Part shown: in pieces, positions 23,071-36,068 of the stretch | How the letters are laid out: every line of letters starts with the position of its first letter | Position numbering within the stretch: position 1 is the first letter of the stretch | Source of the DNA: Leguminivora glycinivorella | Lineage: Eukaryota; Arthropoda; Insecta; Lepidoptera; Tortricidae | NCBI RefSeq assembly: GCF_023078275.1 | Contig: NC_062976.1 | Span: 3,038,001-3,102,000 of the forward strand | Length of the DNA: 64,000 nt | Direction: 5' to 3' | Program-made: the position numbers and the translations under genes | The notes under the pieces: generated by a model | The model's input: the letters and a program-made list of their open reading frames with translations, nothing else | Told to the model about the DNA's origin: nothing | Database searches by the model: none

Positions 23071-23190
23071 CCTTTTGACCGCCACGGACGGCCACGGTGG
23101 TCACCGGAAATTCTTGCCAAGGACGCCAACGATACGGACGCCAAATGCAATAAAATTGGGACTCCGTAATGCCTAATTACGCTCATATAA
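23071..23190. mobile_element. TTAA MITE, partial (left arm)
   Basis: TTAA then CCTTTTGACCGCC; similar to the inverse of 25263-25464. Confidence 0.6.
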
Positions 23191-23911
23191 TATTCGCGAA
23201 TTTGCAATGCAATTCTGTTGCGATTGTGCCTGGGAGACGGAATACTCCGTCATCATCTTGCGTATAAGGGTTAGATCGTATTCCGGATTGAAAATCGTTC
23301 CGCATTCAAGGACTCTCAGATTTGAAAGACTCTCAGAAAAAAAACCTATGCACGAGCGGGTTAGTGAAGAGCACCCCCAGAATTCGGGCAAACTTTAGAA
23401 ATGTTCTTTAGTACAGCATTAATAGATATTTCTTACCTATATTTTACCGATTACTAAACAACGAAGCCGTTAAATACCGGATGGACAAACTTTGAGACAA
23501 ATATCACCGCTTAAAGTAGAGTCAAATATTATTAACATGTATTGTTGGTCATTACCGAACAAAAAACGTTAGAAGACGTTAATAACAGACGTTTTAATTA
23601 CCTACTCACGTGAGTTGAATTTTCATAAAAGGTGTACCAAAATGTGAATGTTTCTATGCAACCTGCTATTTGAATCAGAAGAAAAGTTAGCACCCGTATC
23701 GACGAATCTCAATTAGTAGAGAGTAACTCCGGGGTTATGCAATCTGGCCCCGTCAGATGCTGGAGGAACTGTATGCCGTCGGTGAGTGTTGGGTTAAAGT
23801 AGTTAAACATATAGAGGTATGTACAAATTGAAAGTTACGGCAAGGACAGGCTTATCCAAAGCTCCATATTTCAGCCTTTATAACAAGTAACAGAGGACAC
23901 GTTATCCGCAA

Positions 23912-24470
23912 CAACAAATAAAGCTTGGGTTAAGGAATGCCATAAACGACTAACGGAGGTAAGTCATAATAACAAAATCATCCTTCAATGGACCAAAGGA
24001 CACAGTGGATGTCGAGGTGATGATGCGGCCTACGAGCTGGCCAGGCAGCTGGGGTCGACTGCCGATTCTCCCGATGTCCTTCAGCAAGGTATGCTGAATA
24101 GGAAACTACACACAGTACACTGGCAAAACCAGATCAAATGCTGCAGTCAAACAAGCCAAGCCTAGCATCCATGGAAAACTCACAAAGACGCTCCTTCAAC
24201 TAGGGAAAGTCCGCCTGAGAATGGTAACCAATGTCAAAACAGATCGTAGACTACTTAACAAACATATTTTCATAACAGATGCTATGAACATTCCCCTGTG
24301 ACGAGGGTGCCTCTCACCTGGTGATGGAGTGAGCAGAGTGGCTCCATACAGGAAAAAACATCTCGGATCCCCGAGAGACCTCTCCAAAGTTCTCCTACTC
24401 AACATTAAAGGTCTAATAGGATTTCTCGAGGAGATAAGCTGGCTGGAGGAGATTAGCTAAATCCCCCACA
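23912..24470 (+). pseudogene. RNase H-bearing non-LTR retrotransposon relic
   Basis: A clear stretch reads AWVKECHKRLTEV and IILQWTKGHSGCRGDDAAYE LARQLG, the last third of a retrotransposon RNase H (GHSG.RGN..AD.LA). After stops and frameshifts, DRRLLNKHIFITDAMN, EGASHLVME and EWLHTGK pieces match the C-x-x-C / H-x-x-x-C tail of R1- or Jockey-related elements. It lies in the spacer of the 4-kb inverted duplication. Confidence 0.7.
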
Positions 24471-24552
24471 TCACGCAAAATAGGCACAAAACGTCGAGTT
24501 GTGGCGAACCATAACACAATACAGAGACTTGGGTCGGCCTCGCTGCCGGCGG

Positions 24553-24895
24553 AGATCACAGGGAGGACTTGGATGCCTTTTGTAAGCTAAAGGACGTATT
24601 AAGGGCAAGGATACCAGTCACTGAAGACCAACATGTTTGATCAGTGTGTAACTGGGTACTTCCCACCGTGACATAAGCTTGCGAGACGTGGACACTAACA
24701 ATGTACTAAATGAAGAGGCTAAAAGTTGCATAGAGGTATAGAGCACAACACGTTCGGTATGTCTTTTTACGATGGAAGCGAAACGAGATGATGCTGATGC
24801 GGCGACGGGTCAGAATTATAGAGATCGTATTGCTACTCTAAAATGGGCTTGGGCCAGGCCAGGGCACGTAAGTCGTGATTGAAGGTGGAATGCCT
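24553..24895 (+). pseudogene. RTE-like reverse transcriptase relic
   Basis: With several stops and shifts the plus strand reads KLKDVLRARIPVTED, VLPTVT.ACETWTLT, a KRLKVA piece, RWKRNE, and RIATLKWAWARPGHVSR followed by RWNA. These correspond in order to the QCVLPVMTYG-ETWTLT, LQVAQRAMER and KLKWxWAGHVxR blocks of RTE LINEs. It is distinct from the RNase H relic just upstream. Confidence 0.65.
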
Positions 24896-25262
24896 GCTAT
24901 AAAAGTTCGAAAAATTAGGAGAAAATTAATCTGTTACCTGTGATTATCTTGAAGGCTTGATATTGGTGATATTGGCTCTACAATCTACATTAACGGTAAT
25001 AAGTATTATATTTCTGTGCGTAAATTAAGGTTTATTCGGTAGGTACCTATATCACGTTGTTTAGTAGTCGGATACTTCATAGATATGCCCGAAGTTTGGG
25101 GTTGAATAAAGAATTTATCTATCTATCTATCTATCTTATTAATGCATTATAGTGCATTTCTCAAGACTATTTTTCTTTTGGGGTGTGTTCTTCACCTTTT
25201 GTATGCAAGGATTATTTTAACTAAATATAAGTTTTCTCGAACACGGATCAGGGTTAGGCTTA

Positions 25263-25464
25263 ACCTTTTAAACGCCAAATAGTGAAAAAGAATACGTCGT
25301 GCCCCGGATACCAGACAGACGTGGATCGCGATTATTTGAGCAAAATTAGGCGTTAAGAAGGCCCGCATGGGTCCCCAATGTAATTGGCAAAACTGATGGC
25401 CATGGTTGGCGTCCTTAGGAAGCATTTCCAGCGACGGCCATATCCGCCCATGGTGGTCAAAAGG
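25263..25464. mobile_element. TTAA MITE (piggyBac-like)
   Basis: TTAA at both sides; ends CCTTTTAAACGCC and CCTTTTGACCACC. Confidence 0.65.
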
Positions 25465-26381
25465 TTAATGTGATGAGATAGGACCTCAACTATGTCTAGT
25501 TTATTTATTTTGTATTATCTCGGTTGGTTGGCGCTGTATCACTAAAGAAATTTTATACAAATAATCAAATATCTAAAACTGTACTTTACCTATGACATAT
25601 TTTATTATATTCTTAAAGATAATGGAAAGCTAATGGATTTCGGATAATAACATGTTCAGTTCTTTTCTTAATTGTAAGTAAAATTGCAGAAATATACTAA
25701 AAACAGCATATTAGTAATCTACAACTTCGACCTGAAGCTTTTAGTACTGTATGCACAACGGTGAATTTCAACGAAGACAGAATTAAAATTAAGCCTCTAT
25801 GTGTTTTTGTAAATTAAGTCTGTATCTTTTATACATCAAATTAAAGGTGATTAATGGCACTATTTTTCTGCATTTAAATATTTATTAGAATATGCAAGGT
25901 ATTTTGTAGAAACATGATTTTTGACAAAAAGTCTTAGAAAAAAAGATATTTTTTTTACATTTTTCGTTAATTACTAACTAATTGTTGAATTTATCGAAAC
26001 AATGACTATGACAAGTATTTGAGTACACAAAAAGAGCTTTCGTTTAAAAAAAATAAAAATGAAATCGGACCAATACTTCTGGAGTTATGGTCGATTTTTT
26101 AAAACTCAATATCCGCCATCTTGGATTGGCGGCCATTTTGTTTAGCTACCATTTTGAGATGGCAATCATGGTTTTTTAACATCCTTATAAGCCTACCTAA
26201 CTGCTGTAAAAAGGAAACTTAGTACCCCAAATTATACCGACTTCTTCACTGGCCCATGGACTAATATTTTTCTATGAGTCATCATCTTCATCATCAGTGG
26301 ACGAACAAAATCATCATTCAAGTTAAAGTTAATGTTAATAGCGTCGTTCACCGTTGTATCAATAATCATGGTGTGGTATGG

Positions 26382-26780
26382 CAAGGCTCGGAAGTCGGAA
26401 CCGGTTTATTTTTACCGGTTAAGACCGGTTTATTTTGATTTTACTCCGAACTTTCTAAAGAACGCGAACGTTATGAGAACTTCATTTTAACCGAAATAAA
26501 CCGGTTTATTCGACGAGCGGCGAAACGCGCCGGCACCGCGTAAACACCTACGTTCACGCAACAACTTGTTTTGTTTGGTTAGAACGGTATTACTTAGTTA
26601 TCATACTGCGATATAAACCGGTTTATTTTGTTCTAAACCGGTTAATAAAACGAAACCTTTATGGAAGCGTTCCCTTAAAAACCGGTTTAAAAATAGCGGT
26701 TTTTCGAGCAAAAACGAAGTTTAAAGGTTTTGCCGTAAGTACATTATAACGGTTTGAAAATTTATTATCCGAGCCCTCTG
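26382..26780. mobile_element. hAT-like MITE with AACCGGTTTA words
   Basis: Ends CAAGGCTCGGAA and CAGAGGGCTCGGA; at least six AACCGGTTT words inside. No clean target duplication. Confidence 0.6.
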
Positions 26781-26880
26781 GTACATGTAACATTGTTGAC
26801 CAATAGTAGAAAAGAAACTATGGTTGCTATGACCCAACATTTACGCTACTCGTATCTACTTGTATATAGGCAGGGTTGGG

Positions 26881-27985
26881 CAAAATACTGGCCAATAGTA
26901 TTTCAAATACAAAATACTAATTACATTTGGAAATGTATTTCAAATGTAAAATACTAAATACTTTGGTGACGGGTATTTCAAATACAAAATACAAAATATA
27001 GCGTTTCTAAAAATGTATTTCAAATACAAAATACTTTTGACCACACCAACTGGTAAAGGTTTACTGATGAAAAAGTTGTACGATTTTGCAGTTCAAAAGT
27101 ATAATAATTTCATATAAATTTTAATTTGATATCCAGGATATCATATCCTAAGTTAGATGGTATTAATATTATGATTTGATATCATGTTTAATAAAAAATA
27201 TTTCCTTTATAGGTAAATTCTACCAGCAAGCTTAAGACATCAAGTTAAAATTTGTATGAAATTGCAATTTTGCTATCTGTTTTCGAAGTACAAAGAGAGT
27301 CTTTAACAGTTGGTGTGGTGAAAAAAAAAACATTCAATTGTCGGTTAAAATTAGTGGAAATGTTTTTACACCACCAGCGTCACTGCAAGTGCAACCACCG
27401 CCATTATTGTCAACATTTCCTCGTTTCTCTCTCACTTCTCTGGATGTAGATGACGCAGATCCGCCTGAATTTGCATCCATTATTATATTCAATCACTAAA
27501 CGCCGATCGACTCGTCAAAATAATATCGCAATAAACTTAATATTATTGAGTAAAACCGAAAAATCGTCACTCCAGACACTCCAGTAGTGGCAGTAGTAAC
27601 AAAAATGTCATGAACACAATACCGCGAAATCAACTATCAAAGTGATGTGACACTTGTCGCTGACAGTCACGCTGACAGTAATGACAGTGACATTTGACGT
27701 TGACACTTGACAGTGTTGCCGTTTTTAATATATCACAGTCTCCTAAAGGGACTATCAGACTACCACATAGTTAAAAACTATTCAGAAATGTATTTTGTGC
27801 AAATGTATTTTACAGCCTTGAGTATTTCAAATACAAAATACTAAATACATGTGTCTAGGTATTTGAAATATCAAATACAAAATACTTAACCAAGCAATAT
27901 TTGAAATACAAATACAAAATACGTATTTGTATTTTAAACGAGTATTTCAAATAGGTACATGTATTTGAAATACTGCCCAACCCTG
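26881..27985. mobile_element. hAT element, non-autonomous, 1.1 kb
   Basis: 8-bp duplication TATATAGG at 26873-26880 and 27986-27993. Ends CAGGGTTGGGCAAAATAC / CAGGGTTGGGCAGTATTTC. Subterminal TATTTCAAATACAAAATAC words in both arms. No hAT transposase motif in the centre. Confidence 0.9.
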
Positions 27986-28367
27986 TATATAGGTGCTTTA
28001 GCCGGGCGCAGTCCATTTAAGCTTAATGTATGTTCTAGAGACGCTACGAATAACCTATACTGCAATTATACGGTATCCGGCTACTTTGCCGAATATTAGA
28101 ATAGGTACCGAATATCTGTTAGAAGGGGAAAAAACAACGCATAAATTATTATTATTTTAAAATTCTCAAATATTAGGAAACTGTTTTTGAGCATTTGTTG
28201 ATTTCAAACAACTGTTATTTTAGTATGGGTTCTCCTACATTCAGATCTCTACATACATTCTGATCAGAGCAACAAAAATTAAAGCTTATAATTATCGTAT
28301 TTGTAATTATGTACTTTGTATGCTTTCTTAACTAACAGTTTTCATAATATTTTATTAAGGACGGGTT

Positions 28368-28555
28368 AAAAATTTCACTACCCCTTTCCTCCCATGGGTT
28401 TTGTAGAAGTCGACTATGGGACATGGGTCAATTGTGGTGTAGCCTGGCAACTTGTTACTGTAATGTTAAATGTAACAATTTCGTTTTCTTTCAACCCCGC
28501 GCTAAGAGTGTCACTGAGATTTGACTAATTTCTTGTGCTCTGCTTAACTGTTATA
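28368..28555 (+). mobile_element. retroposon R1, old diverged copy
   Basis: GACGGGTTAAAAATTTCAC, CCCATGGGTTTTGTAGAAGT and TTTCGTTTTCTTTCAACCCC blocks in order. Confidence 0.7.
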
Positions 28556-28699
28556 AAAAAAATTGTTTATTTCGGACCAATTAAAAATCCATAGAACTTG
28601 TTAGTATAGACTTAATATCTAGGTTGTTTGTTACTTAATATCCTAAGAGTAGTTTGACAACTATATTTTAAAATGGAAATACCGTGAGTTGTACCACAG

Positions 28700-28907
28700 A
28701 ATATATAATAGTATAAGTACAGAAGGCCCACTACTTTGATGTTCGCGACATGCCGCCTTTTTAAATGCCTACAAAATTCTAACAAAGAAATGAGCCGCAC
28801 GTGCGCGGCGTTCGGCGATAGGGTTGCCTATGGATTAAAACAAATTAATACTCAATAAAATGTTATACTATTATATTCAGGTCTTGGGTACTTTCTAGGT
28901 ATATATA
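28700..28907 (+). repeat. repeat N copy plus terminal 30-bp repeat
   Basis: Shares ACAGAAGGCCCACTACTTTG-like and ATGCCGCC blocks with 21968-22195. 28878-28907 matches positions 1-30. Confidence 0.6.
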
Positions 28908-29229
28908 ACAATTTCGTTAGCACAGTATAGTGAGCTCGTTTTATCAAATTGGCTTTAAATTTTTGCCCCGTGGCCATTCCATTGTTAATGTTATGCGATT
29001 TATCTGGCGGACTGGCTAAGTTGATGATCACTCGGGACTGTGGGAAATATATTGTGGGTAATATCCTGACTAAGTACCAGGAAGTGGGCCCTAGTACCTA
29101 GTAAGGGACTTAGTATCCCATGTTACCTTTCCTACTTAAACTTGGTACATAGTACATTTTACTTGGGACGTAAGTCGCAGAAGTTGGCCTAAATATTGTG
29201 TAATGACCACTTAGTTAACACCAAGCTCA
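28908..29229. other. no gene recognised
   Basis: Nothing identified. Confidence 0.3.
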
Positions 29230-29815
29230 TTTTTAGGGTTCCGTAGTCAACTAGGAACCCTTATAGTTTCGCCATGTCTGTCTGTCCGTCCGTCCGTCCG
29301 TGTCCGTCCGTCCGTCCGTCCGTCCGCGGATAATCTCAATGACCGTTAGCACTAGAAAGCTGAAATTTGGTAACAAATGTACTACCAATATATGTATATT
29401 CAATATTATCAATCACGCCGACAAAGTGCAAAAATAAAAAGTGGAAAAAAATGTTTTATTAGGGTACACCCCCTACACGTAAAGTGGGGAGTGTTTTTTT
29501 TTTCATTGCAATCCTAACGTATGATATATTGTTGGATAGGTATTTAAAAATGAATAAGGGTTTACTGAAATCGTTTTTTGATAATATTCATATTTTCGGA
29601 AATAATCGCTCCTAAAGGAAAAAAAAGTGTCCCCCCCCCTCTAACTTTTGAACCATATGTTTAAAAAATATGAATAAAATCACAAGAGTAGAACTTTATA
29701 AAGACTTTCTAGGAAAATTGTTTTGAACTTGATAGGTTTAGTAGTTTTTGAGAAAAATACGGAAAACTACGGAACCCTACACTGAGCGTGGCCCGACACG
29801 CTCTTGGCCGATTTT
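29230..29815 (-). repeat. dispersed repeat B
   Basis: Inverted copy of 7155-7727; GTCC microsatellite at about 29281-29326. Confidence 0.85.
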
Positions 29816-30154
29816 AATTTTTTTTATTTAATTGCCATAAGCTCTTACCAAATTGCCCCGATGAAAGAATTGTAGCAACTAAGCTACCCACTAGGAATAT
29901 TTTCCCCATCTTATTTATATCCATTTTTTTTGTAGGGCCGAGTCATATTCATATTCATCAAGGACGATTAAATGGTTAAATGGTTTTTGATATTCATATT
30001 TATTTATTCAATAACAATATTACATTGTGTTTGAATCTTAAATCTAGGCACACAAAAACAAATTAAAGAGTATTAACTATTGGAAAAAATCTTCGCATTG
30101 AAAGATTTTCTATGTGTTTAAAATTCTGTCTTAACGTATGATTATCTATATTAA

Positions 30155-30568
30155 TTTTCCCCTCACTAGCTCGGAAACACGCGTTTTGTCCTTTAATACC
30201 AGCGGGTAAAAACGCATTTTATCCACTAGTGGGTAAAGTAATTTGACCTTGAATAAAATCAAATTAACTGCTTTAAAATTGATAAAAGTAGGTGAATCGG
30301 GTAATAAAGATGATTTACCACCTGTGGAACTACTGGAAGCAGTGATAAACGCATTTTTTGCGTTGTAGTTTCCTCGCTATAGTGAGGGGAAAAGTTTTGT
30401 GTTACACTCGGGTGCAAATGTATTTTACTTCTCGTGTGTTAAAAAACTCGCAAGTTCAGGATTCTATTCTCGAACCACTCGTCAATCCTTTCACTTGCTC
30501 GTTTTTCAATTCCACACTCGGCGTTAAAATACAACTTTGCCCCCTTGCCTTATAACAAATAACTATTA
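30155..30568 (+). mobile_element. repeat A copy lacking half of its snapback
   Basis: Starts TTTTCCCCTCACTAGCTCGG, ends ACAAATAACTATT. The segment from CTTCGCTCGTGG to ATAGAATC is deleted. Confidence 0.85.
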
Positions 30569-32019
30569 CATATAAGTACGCAATATAAATTATAACCACA
30601 TAAATCGGGTTTAAAATTTGTGGTCTGCACATGAATCTTTTGAAGTCAATCATAACATAACTTTGATCTGGTTTATACGACGATATGACTCATTTTTCAA
30701 AAGCGCATTACGTTCCCTCAATTCCTAATAAACTTACGGCCTTTTTGGTCTCAAGGTTTTCTTTGATTTTGTTTGATCTGTATGCGAGTGAAGAATTTAC
30801 ATTGCTAGGAAGCAATTCTGTCGTATTGTTTATTCTGGAGATATGTTTACTGTAGCCTTACCATGACTTTTTTAAGTGAAAAAATACGTTACGTTTTCAG
30901 TGAGAGTTACGGAAAATGTATGGAAAAACTGAACAGCGCTCCAAGCGGAAACGCTCACGTACTAAAATTTTCATCGGTACCATAAGTTATTAACGTGTTT
31001 ACTCCCAGTTTTTAATACGTTCCTAACTTTACAGCTAAGGCGCTCTCTTTCTGATTGTATGAAGTCAATAGAACCAGAACTATTTGACAGTCTCTAGTGA
31101 AAACTCAATACTTTACGTGAGTAATCATGACAGTCACTAACGTAAAAGTAAACCACCAATTCACTCTGATGTGTCATTACTGTCAAATTATATAACAATC
31201 CCACAACATTTTCACGATTATATTTGCAATTTTAAATGCAATTATGACTGATATGTATTAATGTATAATATTACGTGAAATTAAAGAATAGCTTAAATGT
31301 AGCAGTTAGTCAGTAGTTCGATAAAAAGATAAACCAGTGATGAAACCAGTGCTTGATACTTTTACAAAGGTAATGAATTAGGTATATTTATTCATCATAT
31401 TGTACTGTTTAGCTACAGTTGAGATGATTATATTGGTTGCTTTCAGAAAAAGAAGATATTATTGAAAACAATATTTCCATGCCAGCCGTATGGTATTCAG
31501 CACACCCAACGTAGAAGATTGTTCAAATTGATAATGAATGAGGCAGTTAAGAATCAACTGATTACCTACAGCTGCAGAAGGCAGTACCAATTCATGGGCA
31601 TGTTAGTTCCTCAATGCACAATACTTGTATATACCTATAGTCACCATAACACCATATCTCGTGGGTATATATTAGAAGTGAACCAAAGGAAAAAACTTAA
31701 AAAAAAAATATCCTATTACTGAAATAAAGTATCTCATTCTGTGACTTTGTTTATTTTGTAATATTCTTGAGTAACAGGCTAAGTATTTAATAAATTGACG
31801 TGAAACGAAAACTAAAAACCTAAAATTCAGCGTTTACGCACATATCAAACATCAACTACAACGACATCGACATAGGCAACGACAAAGTCTAAGGTAAGGT
31901 ATAGAACTTTTGAAGGCGATTAGACCATTATGGGGTGTATATGAAGATTATAATTTGATACAAAAGTGAGTAGAAAAAGCATTTTGAAACAAGTAAAAAT
32001 TGTATCTAATTTTTTGGCA
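30569..32019. other. mostly unique stretch, no gene recognised
   Basis: An 86-codon frame at 31462-31722 (+) followed by AATAAAG at about 31721 looks slightly gene-like, but I cannot place it in any family. Confidence 0.3.
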
Positions 32020-32165
32020 GGGCACGTAGCCAAATGCACAAACGATTATGATAACATCGTTAATCGTAGCTTAGCTATCTCTATCACTTTTCCGTATTGA
32101 CATGACAGAGCTAGACTGAATTTCGATCGGCGTTTAGCGCATAGATTTAAAGTCCATGGTTTAGC
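32020..32165. mobile_element. MITE E, diverged copy
   Basis: GGGCACGTAGCCAAATGCAC, CTATCTCTATCAC and ACAGAGCTAGACTG blocks match 63686-63840. Confidence 0.5.
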
Positions 32166-32514
32166 GTCAACGATTGACATTTCAGCTAAGTCCTTGTGTC
32201 AAAATTGACAAAGCAAATTTTTTTTTTAATTTATTGGGAGCATTGGCAACTTGGCCATCAGCGCAAACATACAATATTTAATACAACATACAGCAGAAGA
32301 AACAATTACAGGAATAACAATTACTTTGTTAATCGTAAAAGTAATATTGCACATATTGAAATGCTAAACTTATGACTATTTAGTAACTACACAATACAAT
32401 GTTTTATGAATGAAAAGAAGTATTTTTGAACAATTACAAATTATTTACAAAGCGCCAATAGTGTGCATAATAAATTCATAAATTATAGGGTTTAAAACAG
32501 CCTTCAAATTCATT
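32166..32514. other. no gene recognised
   Basis: Nothing identified. Confidence 0.3.
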
Positions 32515-32845
32515 TCCCGGTTCTTTGCTTGGCTGAAAATCCCGGGAATTCCCGGTACTTTCGGTACCGGTATTTCCCGGGAGCAAACCCTAATAGGGAT
32601 AGGGATAGGGGTAGGGTTAGAGATAGGGATAGGGGTAATCGGTCGGCAATCGGTAATTGTAAACGATAATACGAGAAAGTACTTTTTATTTCTTTTTTAA
32701 AAAACAATAGTAATATGAGTAATCGAAAAAAACGCAGACAAACGTCTGCATAGAAACCTACGGATCCAAATGAAAATTTTATTATTTGTATATGTTTGAA
32801 TAAGAATTCTTTTAGTACGCGAGCGAAACCGCGGGCAAAAGCTAA
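32515..32845 (+). mobile_element. Helitron-2 3' part with CCCGGGAATT-word fragment upstream
   Basis: 32590-32845 matches the 3' part of 41710-43936: short GGGATA run, CGGTCGGCAATCG, CCTACGGATCCAAATGAAAA, ending GCTAA. 32515-32592 repeats CCCGGGAA/TTCCCGG words like a hAT MITE end. Confidence 0.7.
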
Positions 32846-33666
32846 TTCTATATAAGATGCTATGTACCCTTTTTCTGTAAAAATATTTCTATTTCTTTAC
32901 TACTCGAGAACATCACAAATAAATAGTCAATTAATGAAATACTTTATTTTAGTAACAGGATTATTTTTTGGAGTTGAGGTTTTTTCGTTTATTGGAGCAC
33001 TTCTATACATATACCTGTGATGATCATGGCCAATAATACCATTAAGTGCATCGCGGAACAAAAACACCTATAAATTGGTACTGCTCCCCTCTGCTGCCCT
33101 AAGGTTTTGAGTAGCGTAACTGACACAGTGCCACAGTATTAATATCAATTGAACCATCTTCCATGTTGACTGAATACCATACGGGTTTGTTCGGAAATAT
33201 TGATTTCAATCATAATAGCTTCCGTCATCTTTCTGAAACCAAAAACTGCTTTGAGCAATATTAATCATCTCAATTGTAAATAGTACAAAATGATGGCCAA
33301 AAATAACTCATTACCTTATTTGATTTGTTCACTGGTTTATCTTTTTATTCAATTTTAGCTAATCTTGAATTTCACGTAATATTATAAATTAATGCAATAT
33401 GTTAGTCATAATTTTATTTAAAACTGCAAATATAATCGTGAAAATTCCGTGTGATTTTTGTATAACTTGACAGAATTACTGGTTGGATATTGGTATGCCG
33501 TAAAGTTTTGACGACTGAAGACTCTGGTAATTTAGGAGGTCTGCTTTGAATTTCGACAATCTTCACTTCAATGTATCTCACAAAAGATTTGGTCTGCCAA
33601 GTTGATAGTTGGCGTCTTTAAAATGATTGAGACAAACAGGTACTATTTGTTTTTGTTTATGTAATA
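32846..33666. other. no gene recognised
   Basis: Nothing identified. Confidence 0.3.
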
Positions 33667-33845
33667 CAAGCTTTTGCCCGCGGCTTCGCTCGCGTTAGAA
33701 AAAGACAAAAAGTAGCCTATGTCACTCTCCATTATTTCAACTATTTCTACTTACAAAATTACGACAATTCGTCGCTTCGTTTTGCCGTGTAAAACGGACA
33801 AACAAACAGACACACACACTTTCCCATTTATAATATTAATATGGA
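33667..33845 (-). mobile_element. Helitron-1
   Basis: Minus strand starts TCCATATTAATATTATAAA; the end is CTTG instead of CTAG; GCGAGCGAAGCCGCGGGC present. Confidence 0.85.
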
Positions 33846-34389
33846 TATGGATTTACGTAGCATTTTCTTAGCGATGCTTATCAGATTTAGTAAAACATTA
33901 GGCACAGGCATATTAAATGCCTATATAATATATAGCGTGTTTTTTTAAATTTCCGTTAACTTTTTCTTTAGTTTGAAACAGTTGAAAACTACTCTAAATA
34001 TTTCTTTTTGTAGCAAACAGCACCGGTGTTATTGATGTTAATTATCCTTCACATGAATGTCAAACCTAGAAGGTTACTTAGCTAATCCGCGTTAAGTTTT
34101 AAGATATTAAATATTTTGCAAACATTTATGCACATCGTCACTACTTTAAAAAAAAACTTGTGTCTTCATCTGTCAATGAAAAGAAAATTGAGTAAGTATG
34201 TACATATTATGGAATGCATATAGACTTACTGCGTTTTAACTTTGAGGAGCAGCGTGAGATACGAGATTTTTTCAAAGTAGTGACGATATGCATTAAATAG
34301 GTACTATTTAAACCAAGTTTATTAAATGTAGCATTGGGATTACTCCTTTTGTCAAACACCTTTATGCTCCATTTCATCAAAAAAATGTT
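33846..34389. other. no gene recognised
   Basis: AT-rich; nothing identified. Confidence 0.3.
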
Positions 34390-34398
34390 ATTAAATAC

Positions 34399-34647
34399 AT
34401 ACATACATACAATCACGCCTGTATCCCATGAAGGGGTAGGCAGAGCACCTGAAACTACTCGTTTCAGTGCCACTCTTGGCAAATAAGGGGTTGACAGAAG
34501 ACGAAACTGTGGCATTGAAGTGACAGGTTGCCAGCCTCTCGCCTACGCCACAATTTAACCCATATCCCAGAGTCGACTTCTACGACACCCACGGGAAGAA
34601 AGGGGGTGGTGAAATTCTTAACCCGTCACCACACGGGAAAACAACAA
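34399..34647 (-). mobile_element. retroposon R1, full-length copy
   Basis: Target duplication ATTAAATAC at 34390-34398 and 34648-34656; same 5' end (GTGTGGTGACGGGTTAAG) as 14249-14485; TATG tail. Confidence 0.9.
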
Positions 34648-34905
34648 ATTAAATACAACTGGTTTAAATTATAAGGAAACGTGAGAAACAAAGCCATCTC
34701 CTCCAGTATCTCACGTCCGAAGGCGATAAATCTCCGCGCACTAATTACGACGTAATTACTGAGCGGGCCCACTGTTCATTCATCACGTGAGCGTGATTAT
34801 TAACACCCGTCAGCGCGGTTCATTCATAACCCATTCATTGTCTCTGTACTAGGTATTAACACAGACTAATATACTTATATACGAATTACAGATGTAGTGA
34901 GAAAT

Positions 34906-35338
34906 GTTTTTCCCCTCACTAGCTCGGAAACACGTGTTTTGTCCTTTAATACCAGCGGGTAAAAACGCATTTTATCCACTAGTGGGTAAAGTAATTTGAC
35001 CTTGAATAAAGTCAAATTAACTGCTTTAGAATTGATAAAAGTAGGTGAATCTAGTAATAAAGATGGTTTACCACCTGTGGAACTACTGAAAGCAGTGATA
35101 AACGCATTTTTTGCGTTGTAGTTTCCTCGCTATAATGAGGGGAAAAGTTTTGTGTTACACTCGGGTGCAAATGTATTTTACTTCTCGTGTGTTAAAAAAC
35201 TCGCAAGTTCAGGATTCTATTCTCGAACCACTCGCTTCGCTCGTGGTTCAACTATAGAATCCTTTCACTTGCTCGTTTTTCAATTCCACACTCGGCGTTA
35301 AAATACAACTTTGCCCCCTTGTATAACAAATAACTATT
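34906..35338 (+). mobile_element. repeat A, near full length
   Basis: TTTTTCCCCTCACTAGCTCG start, CCACTCGCTTCGCTCGTGGT snapback, ACAAATAACTATT end. Confidence 0.88.
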
Positions 35339-35500
35339 CTTTTCGTTTACAGAAACGTACGAGTTTTGTCATGTTTTTTCAGCCAGTTTCAGTACACGAA
35401 GTACCTACAGACATTAACTGAACTAGAATGACAGGTTCGGAAAAGTACCAAGAAACCGTATAGCTTGTATATGTAGCAGTTTATAGTAAGGACCCATTTA

Positions 35501-35650
35501 CGCCGTGTCTTGCGTGGGCGACGGTCACGCGATGGTCGCGCGACGGCGATGCGACGCATACGAAATCAAACCTTATCGATATGGAAGTAGACGATGCGAT
35601 GAGACGCGACGGCGACCGTCGCGCGACCGTCGCCCACGCAAGACACGGCG
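35501..35650. mobile_element. Harbinger-like MITE, complete
   Basis: CGCCGTGTCTTGCGTGGGCG and exact inverse; flanked by TTA. Confidence 0.85.
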
Positions 35651-36068
35651 TTACACGGTGCGATCGCTCGATGTAACTTTTATTGCATTGCGGTGTTTGA
35701 TTGGTGCGCTGAATACATCAACAGTAAGGAATGTAACTAAAATCGCCGTCTTAATGAGGTATGTATTGATTTATATGATTGTCTGAATCAAAATTTAGTA
35801 AACACATTTACACAAGTACTCACCTGTACATACGTCGGTCACAAAACATACACATTTCAAGTATAATAGATAGGCATAATCAGTATAAACAAACGTGTGT
35901 GTAAATATAATATTATTTTGCTCATTTCCACTGGTTCATAATTATGTAGGTACTACTCCATACACTTTTAATTGTGCTTCACTCCACATTCATCATTTTG
36001 CTAAGATACTTAAGAGCATGTTTCGTTACGTTTGTACAAAATTAAATATCATGTAAGTATTTAGTCCT
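35651..36068. other. no gene recognised
   Basis: Nothing identified. Confidence 0.3.

Larger units (their letters stand above)
22275..26270. repeat. 4-kb inverted duplication with arms of about 900 bp
   Basis: 22275-22895 (AGTCCATGGGCCAG, CTCAATATCCGCCATCTTGG inverse, etc.) is inverted at 25650-26265. Weaker matching continues to about 23190 and 25258. The spacer holds LINE relics. It could be a long-TIR transposon without its transposase or an old inverted duplication. Confidence 0.8.

Noticed and set aside
23071..25464. A single 2.4-kb piggyBac element between two TTAA sites
   Set aside because: No transposase between them, and the right-hand 200 bp alone has TTAA on both sides, so two separate MITE copies are simpler.
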